Part shown: positions 1 through 7,130 of the stretch, in pieces | Layout of the letters: every line of letters starts with the position of its first letter | How positions within the stretch are numbered: position 1 is the first letter of the stretch | Assembly: GCA_002327965.1 (NCBI GenBank) | Contig: DCVB01000030.1 | Location: 1-26,359 of the forward strand | Reading direction: 5' to 3' | DNA length: 26,359 bases | Origin: Candidatus Aminicenantes bacterium UBA2199 | Lineage (GTDB): Bacteria > Acidobacteriota > Aminicenantia > UBA2199 | Notes under the pieces: model-generated | What the model was told of the DNA's origin: nothing | Databases searched by the model: none | The model's input: only the letters and a program-made list of their open reading frames with translations | Position numbers and translations under genes: made by a program

Positions 1-240
1 TTTTTCATGCTCGCGGGCCTGGATGACACACAGACATCGCGAATGACCTGGGTGGATGAATTTGAGAACGGCGGCAAGGCGTTTGATTTTTTTGCCGCCT
101 CGACCGGGCTGTGGTGGCATCATCGCTTGCCCGCGGAGATCAGAAATAAGGAAACGGAAAGAACACGCGCATATTTCCAGCGTAAGCATGTCACAAAAAT
201 CACCTGTGATGTGGTTTTCGCGTCTGGAATAAAAAAATAA
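1..240 (+). CDS. hypothetical protein, possibly 5'-truncated by the window edge
   Basis: An open frame runs from the first base to a TAA at 238-240. The first ATG is at 7, giving 77 residues, but the frame stays open to the edge, so the true start may lie outside. The product has an aromatic patch (FDFF, LWWHH) around residues 27-40 and a basic C-terminus. It has no membrane segment and I do not recognise the family. A hairpin follows within 35 bases of the stop, an arrangement that would fit an integron gene cassette. Whether it is truly coding is uncertain. Confidence 0.3.
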   Translation, partial: FFMLAGLDDTQTSRMTWVDEFENGGKAFDFFAASTGLWWHHRLPAEIRNKETERTRAYFQRKHVTKITCDVVFASGIKK

Positions 241-242
241 AG

Positions 243-304
243 GCCCACAACAAGGCGAATGCAGCCGACGGCAAACGCCGCGAAGCAAATTCGCGGCGTT
301 GAGT
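243..304 (+). repeat. hairpin; possible degenerate integron attC site
   Basis: Bases 274-284 and 290-300 are a perfect 11-base inverted repeat around a 5-base loop (GCAAA). The right arm runs into GTTGAGT at 298-304, which fits the attC R' core GTTRRRY. About 50 bases upstream, AACAAGGCG at 249-257 resembles an R'' region, but the full RYYYAAC consensus is not met (the seven bases at 245-251 are CCACAAC). GCGAAT (255-260) and ATTCGC (289-294) could also pair. The hairpin is seen directly; attC identity is inference. No T-run follows, so a simple terminator is unlikely. Bases 305-496 hold no gene I can support, only a short palindrome near 313-331. Confidence 0.35.
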
Positions 305-496
305 GGAGCGAGGAGATCGGCGACATCTCCACCCTGGAGAACGACTAGATTGAAGTAATCCCTTCATTCTCAGGCCCAACACAAGTAAAGCCGTCATAAG
401 CAAAAATCAAATCCAGCCGCAGCCTAATTTTCTGTCAGTCCATTATTGCGTGCTGGTTGGTTGTCAAGTTTGCCGATTTATTTTTGATTCTTCTCT

Positions 497-1273
497 TCAA
501 TTTGCTATTTCTTCATTTAACACAAATTCAATTGGGTTCTCAAAATCATGCCAATTATAAACGTAGATTTCTCCTTTTTTTAAATCACAGATGAAACTAT
601 AAACTGTTTTTGCATGCTCATTGTCTTGTCGAGCGGACATTAAGGCATTTTTTACATTCTCAATATTTGCCTTGTTGTTTTTTTCAAGTACTTGTATGGC
701 ATTACTATATCGCCAACAGGGTTTTTCCTTATTGATATAATCTGATCCTATGAAATTTGTCGCCACCTGATAATTTTTTTCTGATTCGAGGAATGTCACT
801 TCTCCATTATGCCATTCAACAACCATGGAAGCCCCGCTTTTATCCATGACCGGAAATCTTGCATTATTCAATGCTCTAATGTTGTATTTATTGAAAAAGC
901 GCTTAACATCTTCCAAGGTGGTGCATGTAGCAAGAATGGCATCAAAAAGTTTTTCATCAAAGTTCATTTTTTTAGGGTCAGATTTCCAACCTTTTGGGCC
1001 CAATGCGTTCCCATCAATAAATAGCCCCATCTCATTCATGCCACCTTGAAGCGAATTTTCATTAAAATCGTAACCCAGACATACTCTCGAATATTCTCCT
1101 TTGTTACCCGGCTCAAACCATATTTTGGTTAATACAATATAAGAATCTTCATTGCTTCCTGCTATGGCATTGTTTTGATCAGATACCATAACAATCGTAC
1201 ATGCACTTGCATAATTAAAACCGAATACGATTAATAAGATGCTAAAAATTGTTGTGCTCAGTCGATTTGTCAT
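497..1273 (-). CDS. secreted Ntn-hydrolase of the choloylglycine hydrolase/penicillin acylase-like (linear amide C-N hydrolase) family
   Basis: The 258-residue product starts with a signal peptide (hydrophobic core about residues 8-21) ending in ASA just before Cys25. In this superfamily signal or propeptide removal exposes an N-terminal Cys nucleophile, and CTIVMVS followed by SNEDS at 40-44 matches the usual Cys plus Asn/Asp layout. The glycine-rich GGMNEMGLFIDG stretch is also typical. It probably hydrolyses an amide bond in the periplasm or outside the cell; the substrate cannot be told. A strong AAGGAGG site lies 6 bases before the ATG. The gene is much more AT-rich than the rest of the window, which suggests recent transfer. 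A lipoprotein reading of Cys25 is less likely because the lipobox lacks Leu at -3. Confidence 0.72.
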   Translation of the reverse strand: MTNRLSTTIFSILLIVFGFNYASACTIVMVSDQNNAIAGSNEDSYIVLTKIWFEPGNKGEYSRVCLGYDFNENSLQGGMNEMGLFIDGNALGPKGWKSDPKKMNFDEKLFDAILATCTTLEDVKRFFNKYNIRALNNARFPVMDKSGASMVVEWHNGEVTFLESEKNYQVATNFIGSDYINKEKPCWRYSNAIQVLEKNNKANIENVKNALMSARQDNEHAKTVYSFICDLKKGEIYVYNWHDFENPIEFVLNEEIAN

Positions 1274-1310
1274 TATTCCTCCTTTTTATTAATTAATACG
1301 GCTGTTATTT

Positions 1311-1341
1311 GCACACAACGGTCGGCGGTTATGTTGCGTGC
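1311..1341. repeat. 9-base inverted repeat between two accessory genes
   Basis: GCACACAAC at 1311-1319 and GTTGCGTGC at 1333-1341 are inverted copies with one G-T wobble around a 13-base loop. The repeat lies about 40 bases upstream of the AT-rich hydrolase gene and downstream of the truncated nucleotidyltransferase. It resembles the small palindromes at gene-cassette junctions, but the attC core GTTRRRY is not satisfied on either strand. Confidence 0.4.
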
Positions 1342-1363
1342 CGCCATTTCCGCCTTTAAATTA

Positions 1364-1537
1364 TCAGATAAGAACGAATAAATCATACATTGTGAATCGC
1401 TGACAAATAGGAAAATCACTATCCAGGGTGGAACGAGGGTAGCCATGGGCCGCCATGGCGTAAGCGCCAACAAGGAGGTATTTAACCTTCTCGACGGACA
1501 AGGCGCGTAACATGTCTTTGTAGTCTTCGTTCAACAT
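1364..1537 (-). pseudogene. truncated nucleotidyltransferase (AbiEii/MNT-like), N-terminal fragment only
   Basis: Reading the minus strand from the ATG at 1537 gives a 57-residue frame. Its first 42 residues look like the start of small nucleotidyltransferases found beside short toxin-antitoxin-type partners: MLNEDYKDMLRAL, then LLVGAYAMAAHGYPRST, then LDSDF. The GAYA...D.D pattern is the start of the catalytic site. After DSDF the family similarity and GC-rich composition stop abruptly, and an AT-rich tail ends at a TGA at 1364-1366. Intact family members are far longer, so this is a 3'-truncated remnant with a breakpoint near 1412. It overlaps the 63-residue gene by 56 bases in another frame. 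Confidence 0.6.
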
Positions 1538-1673
1538 CGTGTTTCTTGCTCAATGAGGCGATTTCGCGGGTTAGAACCCAAACCAGTGCGATACGCTCCT
1601 CCGGAGTTCCGGGAACGAAGTCGTCGTTGCGCAGGTCCGATACCTGATGCTTTGCCGTAACCGTCCGATCCAT
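1482..1673 (-). CDS. small partner protein of a nucleotidyltransferase (63 aa, hypothetical)
   Basis: This short polar protein has the core FVPGTPEERIALVWVLTRE and ends LSKKHDVERRLQRHVTRLVRREG (two adjoining blocks). I recall similar small proteins immediately upstream of, and overlapping, nucleotidyltransferase genes, as here; that association is memory, not a search. Function is unknown, but a toxin-antitoxin-like pair is plausible. A TATAGT at 1680-1685 on the minus strand lies only 6 bases before the ATG, suggesting a leaderless transcript. The partner gene is truncated, so the module is probably inactive. The call as a real gene rests on the remembered family and on the overlap layout. 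Confidence 0.6.
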   Translation of the reverse strand: MDRTVTAKHQVSDLRNDDFVPGTPEERIALVWVLTREIASLSKKHDVERRLQRHVTRLVRREG

Positions 1674-1804
1674 ATTTTTACTATACCACTTTCATCGAAT
1701 CACAGTAAAAAACTTCAGCGAACTGCATACTTCACCAGAACCTAAAGCTAATAGAATTCCCATTCGATCGTTTGCCTCACGTCCGTCGCCCCACAGCTCA
1801 AAAA

Positions 1805-3028
1805 TTACTCACTCCGCAGGGCCGTGATCGGATCCAGGAGCGACGCGCGGCGGGCGGGATAGACGCCAAAGAACATGCCGATCAGCAGTGAAAAAAAGAA
1901 AGCGAGCGCAATCGAGTTGGGAGAAAGAATTACGGCCCAAGAGGTTCCAACTCGCACGAAGAGCGCGCCCAGGATGCCAAGTAAAGTCCCGATCAATCCG
2001 CCGCCGACGCTGAGAATGGAAGCTTCCAGGACAAACTGCGTCATGATGTCCTTCCGTCGGGCCCCGACCGCCCGACGCAAGCCGATCTCGTTCGTCCGCT
2101 CACGGATCGCGATCAGCATGATGGCCAGGATGCCGATACCGCCGACGAGCAACGAGATGCCGGCGATGCTGCCGATCAGCATCGTGAACGTGTCGGTCGT
2201 TTCCCGCTGCGCTTCCAGAAGATCGGCTTGATTCTGGATGGTGAAATCGTTTGCTTTCTGTCGTCTGTTCAAACGATGGCGGTCTCTCAATGTCTCGGTG
2301 ATCTGAGCGGCGGCCCGTTCCATGGCCTCCGTATCCACTGCCTGGATGTGGATCGAACCGATGTGACTGATATTGAAAACACGCCGCAGCGCCGTTCGTA
2401 TGGGGATGAAAATCTGGTTGTCCTGGTCGAAGCCATTCAGGTCCACGCCTTTTTGCTCCATGACGCCGATCACCTCGAAGGGAACTCTGCCGATGCGAAT
2501 GGTCTCGCCGATGGGATCGCGCCCTGCGAACAAATTCTCCACGACGGCTTGTCCGATCGCCGCCACCCGGCGTGATGCAAGATTCTCCTCCTCGCTGAAG
2601 AACGTGCCTGAGGAGATTCGAAAGTTCCGCACTTCCTGAAAGTCAGGCGTGGTGCCGGCTACGGTGGTATTCGTACTCAGGTTGCCGTATTTGACCTGGA
2701 TCTTCTTGCTTTGCACAGGCGCAGCGGCATTGACGGCCGAACATTCGCGAACAATCGCATCGGCGTCTTCCGGAATGAGCGTGGTGACCGTTCCCTGGAT
2801 CTGCTGGCGTCCGGCACTCTTCTGCACTTGACCCGAATTGACAATGAGCAGGTTCGTTCCCATGGTTTCGATCTTCGCCAGCACTTCCCGCTGCGCACCA
2901 TTGCCGATGGCCACCATGATGATGACGGTGGAGACGCCGATAATGATGCCGATCAGCGCCAGCGCCGTCCTCAGTTTGTGGGCCAATAACTGCTTGCGCG
3001 AGATACGGATACTGCGAGTTATTTTCAT
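1805..3028 (-). CDS. MacB/FtsX-family ABC transporter permease (second permease of the operon)
   Basis: The 407-residue protein has the MacB architecture. One N-terminal membrane helix (about 18-38) is followed by a large MacB-type periplasmic domain (about 45-245), then three C-terminal helices near 280-305, 333-355 and 370-392 of the FtsX permease domain. The segment RERTNEIGLRRAVGAR between helices 2 and 3 is the coupling region typical of this family. The start ATG shares one base with the stop of the preceding permease (TAATG), implying coupled translation. Together with the adaptor, ATPase and sister permease it should form a mechanotransmission-type exporter. The substrate (peptide, lipid or drug) cannot be read from sequence. 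It is the last gene of the operon and no clear terminator follows. Confidence 0.88.
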   Translation of the reverse strand: MKITRSIRISRKQLLAHKLRTALALIGIIIGVSTVIIMVAIGNGAQREVLAKIETMGTNLLIVNSGQVQKSAGRQQIQGTVTTLIPEDADAIVRECSAVNAAAPVQSKKIQVKYGNLSTNTTVAGTTPDFQEVRNFRISSGTFFSEEENLASRRVAAIGQAVVENLFAGRDPIGETIRIGRVPFEVIGVMEQKGVDLNGFDQDNQIFIPIRTALRRVFNISHIGSIHIQAVDTEAMERAAAQITETLRDRHRLNRRQKANDFTIQNQADLLEAQRETTDTFTMLIGSIAGISLLVGGIGILAIMLIAIRERTNEIGLRRAVGARRKDIMTQFVLEASILSVGGGLIGTLLGILGALFVRVGTSWAVILSPNSIALAFFFSLLIGMFFGVYPARRASLLDPITALRSE

Positions 3029-4245
3029 TACGCGCGCATGGCTTCGATCGGTTGCAGGGACGCTGCTCTCTTTGCGGGTTGCAGGCCGGCAACGACTCCC
3101 ACCAGGCTTGAAAACACGATCCCGAGTGCGACGATTTCCCAGGAGATGGCCGTCGGCATTTGCGTGACGGTTTCGAGTATTTTCGCGCCGATCGCCCCCA
3201 GCACGATCCCGATCACCCCACCCGTCAACGTCACGGCCGTTGCTTCGTAGAGGAATTGGAGCATAATATCCTTTCGCTTCGCGCCAACCGCCTTGCGCAA
3301 TCCGATTTCCTTGCGGCGCTCATTCACCGAGATCAGCATGATGTTGGCAACGACCACGCCGCCCGTGATCAGCGAGATCGCCGCAATGAGCGCTAGGAAA
3401 ATATTGAAGGTCCCGGCCACTTTTTTCGCCATATTCGTGACTTCGGTCGGCGTTGTGACCGTAAAATCATCCGGAACTCCAGAGGCCAATTGATGCCGCT
3501 CGCGAAGAAGCGCCTTGATGTCCGCCGCGGTTTTGCTCATGTCCTTGGCGGTCTTGAAACGTATCTTGACGCCTGAAATGTGATCCACATTCATCACGCG
3601 CCGCAGCAGCGTGCTGAGCGGGATGTAAATGCGGTTGTCCATGTCTCCGCCTCCCGGACTGGTTCCCTTGGCCTGCATGATGCCTTTGATCTCGAATTGC
3701 ACGTTGCCGATGCGTATTGTTTCGCCGATGGCCTCCGCCGTTCCGAACAATTCCTTCTGTACGGTGGGACCGATGATGCAAATCCGCGCCAGACTTGTCA
3801 GATCCTCCTCGCTGATGAAGTCGCCTTCCGCCGCATCCCAATCCCACACCGGCGCCCATGATGGCGTAACGCCAAAGACGGATGTCGTGACGGACTTTTC
3901 CTGAAACTTCACCTCCGCTTGGCCCTTGCGATTGAACGGCGCCACATCGGCGACCGCCCTGATCTCCCGTTTGAGCGCAACGGCGTCCTCCAGTTTCAAC
4001 GATGGCGCCGGCAGTCCGCTTGTCGGCTGTCCCATCTCGCGTCCGCCGCCCGCAAAGACCATCATGCTGTCGAGCCCGAATTTCTTCACCCGTTCCATGA
4101 TGCGGTTTTGCGCGCCCATCCCTGCCGAGACGATCAACGTCAGGGCCGTGATGCCAATGACGATGCCGATCATCATCAAGAACGTTCTGAGCTTGTTTTT
4201 TCCCAACCCCTTGAAGGCCACTTTCAACGCCCTACTTTGTTTCAT
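3028..4245 (-). CDS. MacB/FtsX-family ABC transporter permease (first permease of the operon)
   Basis: This is a 405-residue paralogue of the downstream permease with the same plan: N-terminal helix (about 18-38), MacB-type periplasmic domain, and three C-terminal helices. NERRKEIGLRKAVGAKRKD is the coupling segment. MacB itself is an ATPase-permease fusion that works as a homodimer. Here ATPase and permeases are separate genes and two non-identical permeases exist, so a heterodimeric permease pair is likely. The gene begins 14 bases inside the end of the ATPase gene and ends by sharing a base with the next start. The periplasmic part contains glycine-rich loops (GGGREMGQPTSG near residue 65) not seen in its partner. 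Confidence 0.88.
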   Translation of the reverse strand: MKQSRALKVAFKGLGKNKLRTFLMMIGIVIGITALTLIVSAGMGAQNRIMERVKKFGLDSMMVFAGGGREMGQPTSGLPAPSLKLEDAVALKREIRAVADVAPFNRKGQAEVKFQEKSVTTSVFGVTPSWAPVWDWDAAEGDFISEEDLTSLARICIIGPTVQKELFGTAEAIGETIRIGNVQFEIKGIMQAKGTSPGGGDMDNRIYIPLSTLLRRVMNVDHISGVKIRFKTAKDMSKTAADIKALLRERHQLASGVPDDFTVTTPTEVTNMAKKVAGTFNIFLALIAAISLITGGVVVANIMLISVNERRKEIGLRKAVGAKRKDIMLQFLYEATAVTLTGGVIGIVLGAIGAKILETVTQMPTAISWEIVALGIVFSSLVGVVAGLQPAKRAASLQPIEAMRA

Positions 4246-4984
4246 GGGCTGCCTCCTGGGCGACGAGCGTGTTTATTTCCGGTTCGGCGACCCTTGGCTC
4301 CGGGTTCCTTTCATCGCTGATGATTTTACCATCGGCTATTTTGATGATGCGATGGGCATATGCGGCGATATCCGCTTCGTGAGTCACCAAAACGATCGTT
4401 CTTCCTTTCTCGTTCAGTTGCTGAAAGAGCGTCATTATCTCAAGGCTTGACTTGCTGTCCAGGTTACCGGTCGGTTCATCGGCGAAAATGATTTCGGGAT
4501 CGGTGACGAGTGCCCGGGCGATCGCGACGCGTTGCTGCTGTCCCCCGGACAGCTCGCCCGGATTGTGATGCAGGCGGTCCGCCAGTCCGACGGAGACGAG
4601 CGCTTCGCGCGCGAGCCGGGTAATGTCGCTGCGGTCCGAGTAAATCAAGGGCAGCTCGACATTTTCCAGTGCGTTCGTCCGGGCCAGCAGATTGAACGAT
4701 TGAAACACGAAGCCGATTTTCCGGTTGCGAATGGTGGCCAGTTCTTCGTCGTTGAGGGTGCTCACCTCCACGCCATCCAGTTTCAGCGAGCCGCTGGTCG
4801 GCTTGTCCAGGCAGCCGAGAATGTTCATCAGGGTCGACTTGCCTGAGCCCGAGGCACCCATGATGGCGACATACTCGCTTTTGCCGATCTCCAGTGACAC
4901 ATCGTGCACCGCATATACTTCGCCACCCCCTCCCTTGTTATAGACCTTGGTCACGTTGGCCGCTTGAATCACGTTGCCGTTCAT
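4232..4984 (-). CDS. ABC transporter ATP-binding protein, MacB/LolD type
   Basis: A complete 250-residue ABC ATPase. Walker A is GASGSGKST at 43-51, the Q-loop lies in FVFQSFNLLARTNALENV, the signature is LSGGQQQRVAIARAL, Walker B is IIFADEPTGNLDSK, and the switch histidine is in LVTHEADIA. The TGNLDS extension after Walker B is typical of the LolD/MacB/FtsE branch. It powers the two permeases encoded directly downstream. The gene overlaps the adaptor stop by ATGA and the next permease by 14 bases, so all four products are probably translated in concert. The C-terminal tail beyond about residue 225 is variable and without a recognised domain. Confidence 0.92.
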   Translation of the reverse strand: MNGNVIQAANVTKVYNKGGGGEVYAVHDVSLEIGKSEYVAIMGASGSGKSTLMNILGCLDKPTSGSLKLDGVEVSTLNDEELATIRNRKIGFVFQSFNLLARTNALENVELPLIYSDRSDITRLAREALVSVGLADRLHHNPGELSGGQQQRVAIARALVTDPEIIFADEPTGNLDSKSSLEIMTLFQQLNEKGRTIVLVTHEADIAAYAHRIIKIADGKIISDERNPEPRVAEPEINTLVAQEAAHETK

Positions 4985-6057
4985 CGTTCGTTCTCCTTAT
5001 TCGTTATAGTTACAAGAACCTGTTCTCCTTCTTTCAACCCACGGGTGATCTCGGTGGAGCCGTTATCCTTCCAGCCGGTTTTGACTTGACGCCGGATTTT
5101 CATTTCACCCTCAAGTACCGTCACATAGCGCTCGCCCCGTTCGCGGGTAATGGCGCTTGTCGGAACCGTCAGGACGTTCTTTCGCGTCTCGAGGGCTATG
5201 GTCATGTTGGTCGACATCTCCGGACGCAAAATCTTCCCCTGGGAGTCGCTGATCACCACGGTCGCGATATAGTTCACCACGTTGTCCTGAATGATTGCTT
5301 TGGGATAGATGGCGGTGATGGTACCTTTGAAATCCGTATCCGGATACGTGTCAACGGTGAAGCTCGCTTCCTGCCCGACGCGGATTTTCCCGATGTCCGT
5401 CTCATCCACATATGCATGCACTTCAAGACGGTGCAAATCGATGATGCTGACGAACGTCGGTGCCGCAAGACTGGCCGAAACGGTTTCGCCCTCCTGCGTG
5501 GAAACGGAAGCGATCACTCCCGAGATGGGGCTGTGGATCCTTGTGTAACTCAATTGGACCCTGGCAAACTCAAGATTGGCTTCCGCTTGCCTGAGCTGAG
5601 CCTTCGCCACTTCATATGCGTTCACCGCCACATCGACCTGCTGCCGGGAAATGAAGTTCTGGCTCAACAGTGAGCGCTGGCGTGCAACATTCAATTTTGC
5701 ATACGTATGATCGCTTTGGGCTTTGGCCAGCGCAGCCTTGTTCTGATCAAGCTTCGCCCGCAACTCCGCGTCGTCCAGTTCAGCGATCAGTTGGCCCTTT
5801 TTCACGAAGTCGCCGATGTTCGAGCGCAGCCGCTTGACAACACCCGATATGCGCGAGCCTACTTTTACTTCCGCCCCCACCATCGGCTTGATGATGCCGG
5901 TCGCCAGTACGGACGAGCCGATGTCGCGGCGAGCCACGAGCACCGTTTTTGCAGTGGGCATTTTCGCGCCTTTATCGCCAAGCACAGAGCCGCCGATAAA
6001 CGCCACGGCAGCCAGCAATAAAATGACGCCGCCGCCGATATACCATTTCCGTTTCAT
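4981..6057 (-). CDS. MacA/HlyD-type periplasmic adaptor subunit
   Basis: The 358-residue product has an N-terminal membrane anchor (about 5-25). The lipoyl/barrel-sandwich half-motif (VGSRISGVVKRLRSNIGDFV, then KKGQLIAELDD) comes next, followed by an alpha-helical hairpin (about 98-170), the second lipoyl half (YTRIHSPISGVIASVSTQEG), and a beta-barrel and membrane-proximal region. This is the RND/MacA adaptor fold that bridges an inner-membrane pump to an outer-membrane channel. No TolC-like gene lies in the window. The ATG at 6057 is preceded by AAAGGAGA at good spacing. It is the first gene of the exporter operon and its stop overlaps the ATPase start (ATGA). Confidence 0.9.
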   Translation of the reverse strand: MKRKWYIGGGVILLLAAVAFIGGSVLGDKGAKMPTAKTVLVARRDIGSSVLATGIIKPMVGAEVKVGSRISGVVKRLRSNIGDFVKKGQLIAELDDAELRAKLDQNKAALAKAQSDHTYAKLNVARQRSLLSQNFISRQQVDVAVNAYEVAKAQLRQAEANLEFARVQLSYTRIHSPISGVIASVSTQEGETVSASLAAPTFVSIIDLHRLEVHAYVDETDIGKIRVGQEASFTVDTYPDTDFKGTITAIYPKAIIQDNVVNYIATVVISDSQGKILRPEMSTNMTIALETRKNVLTVPTSAITRERGERYVTVLEGEMKIRRQVKTGWKDNGSTEITRGLKEGEQVLVTITNKENER

Positions 6058-6058
6058 G

Positions 6059-6124
6059 CTATTTCTCCTTTGACGCTACGGTGTGTCGTGATGAGAGAAG
6101 TTGTGGGTTGTCCTGCAGGTTCAT
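6059..6124 (-). CDS. possible 21-aa upstream ORF (leader peptide) of the exporter operon
   Basis: A minus-strand ATG at 6124 is preceded by a GAGGAG site about 10 bases upstream. It opens a 21-codon frame that ends with TAG at 6059-6061, one base before the adaptor ATG. The adaptor's own ribosome-binding site lies inside the last codons of this frame (AAG GAG AAA), so translation of the short frame could control access to the adaptor start. The peptide is polar and resembles nothing I know. Existence is inferred only from the start signals and spacing. Confidence 0.3.
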   Translation of the reverse strand: MNLQDNPQLLSSRHTVASKEK

Positions 6125-6206
6125 CAAGAATTTCTCCTCGTCGCTTTTGCAATTGATAGCTTATGGAATTAGACAGCGGTCTGGATGAAAACTTGCGCTG
6201 GGAGTA

Positions 6207-6352
6207 AAGCGTGGATAATGAGCTTCTTGTATTTCCCATGCTTCTCATCTGAAACTGGGCATATATCCCGGTGATCCTGCTACTGCTATGACCGAGCATT
6301 TTTGAATATATCTTAAATCGGCCCCGCATTCAATCAATGGAATGGCGCCAGC
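6207..6352 (-). pseudogene. remnant of a tyrosine recombinase/phage-type integrase, C-terminal catalytic part with frameshift
   Basis: On the minus strand the segment reads LIECGADLRYIQK in one frame (about 6338-6301). One base is then missing in an A-run, and it continues as MLGHSSSRITGIYA in the next frame, followed by GNTRSSLSTL near 6207. This is the classic end of a tyrosine recombinase: ATHL.E.G.DLR.IQ..LGHSS...T.IY. The box III His (LGH) and nucleophile Tyr (IY) codons remain. Further upstream an RHS codon string (about 6345) may be the box II remnant with a small deletion. The N-terminal two thirds are gone. The relic sits between the exporter and the GC-rich chromosome, as expected at an island edge. 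It fills most of the 340-base gap between the flanking genes. Confidence 0.65.
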
Positions 6353-6397
6353 AATAAAATCTCAATAAAAAGCCCGGAAAAAAAGGTTAGGGCGCCG

Positions 6398-7066
6398 CTA
6401 GGCCAGCATTCGTTCGACCCTTCTCGCCGCGACGAAGAGGTCGGGCTCGATCCAGTCGGCCTCGGAGAAGTCCTGGCCGCGGGTGTAGTCGCTGGGCACG
6501 GCGATCACCGGGCAGCCGGCGGCCTTGCCGGCCAACACGCCGTTGCGCGCGTCCTCGAGCACGATGCATTCCGCCGGCGCCAGCCCCAGGCGTCGGCAGG
6601 CGATCAGGTAGATCTCGGGATCGGGCTTGCCGCGCTCCACCGTGTCGGCGGTCTGCAGGACAGCGAAATATCCGCGGATGCCCAGCGTGTCGAGGGCGAT
6701 GTCGAGGAATTCCCGCTGGGCGCCGGTGGCCACGGCCAGCTTGAGCCTGCCATGAAAAGCTTCCAGGATCTCGAACAATCCGGGCATGGCGCCCAGGTCG
6801 CGGCCCATCTTCTCCAGCATCAGCCGGTTGCGCCACTCGAGCAGTTCCTCGGGAGAGGTCTCGATCCCCAGGATCCCGCGCAGCAGGCGCAGCGACTCGA
6901 TGGGCTTGCGCCCCATCAGCGGCCAGAGCTGCTCGTCGCGGATCTCCTTGCCGAAGTGGGCGGCCATCTCGCGCTCGGCGGCGAAATAGAGGCGCTCGGA
7001 GTCGATCATCAGCCCGTCCATGTCGAAGATCAGGGCCGACGGGTGCTGTCGTGATGGATGTTGCAT
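6398..7066 (-). CDS. HAD-superfamily hydrolase, beta-phosphoglucomutase/phosphatase-like subfamily
   Basis: The 222-residue protein carries the four HAD motifs. Motif I is DMDGLMIDS with nucleophile Asp15 and acid/base Asp17; motif II is the Thr in VATGAQ; motif III Lys is in RGKPDPEIY; motif IV is VLEDARNG. An alpha-helical cap between motifs I and II places it with the sugar-phosphatase/beta-phosphoglucomutase group. Likely a cytoplasmic phosphatase or mutase acting on a small phosphorylated sugar; exact substrate unknown. TATAAT on the minus strand ends only 5 bases before the ATG, so the transcript probably starts at the start codon. A GTG or downstream start is less likely because the fold begins at residue 11. 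It is transcribed divergently from the small membrane protein. Confidence 0.85.
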   Translation of the reverse strand: MQHPSRQHPSALIFDMDGLMIDSERLYFAAEREMAAHFGKEIRDEQLWPLMGRKPIESLRLLRGILGIETSPEELLEWRNRLMLEKMGRDLGAMPGLFEILEAFHGRLKLAVATGAQREFLDIALDTLGIRGYFAVLQTADTVERGKPDPEIYLIACRRLGLAPAECIVLEDARNGVLAGKAAGCPVIAVPSDYTRGQDFSEADWIEPDLFVAARRVERMLA

Positions 7067-7071
7067 CTGGC

Positions 7072-7077
7072 ATTATA
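7072..7077 (-). promoter_or_regulatory. -10 box of the HAD hydrolase promoter (leaderless)
   Basis: A perfect TATAAT on the minus strand ends 5 bases before the ATG at 7066. No good -35 hexamer is visible 15-19 bases further upstream. With transcription starting 6-8 bases after the hexamer, the mRNA would begin at or within a base or two of the start codon, and there is no Shine-Dalgarno sequence. Confidence 0.45.
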
Positions 7078-7130
7078 CACGATTTCTCCGCCTCCGCTCA
7101 CCTTCACCACGGAATATGGCACAGCAAATA

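Noticed and set aside
1273..1473. 66-codon minus-strand frame ending at the hydrolase start
   Set aside because: Out of frame with the recognisable nucleotidyltransferase fragment on the same strand, and no motif or start signal.
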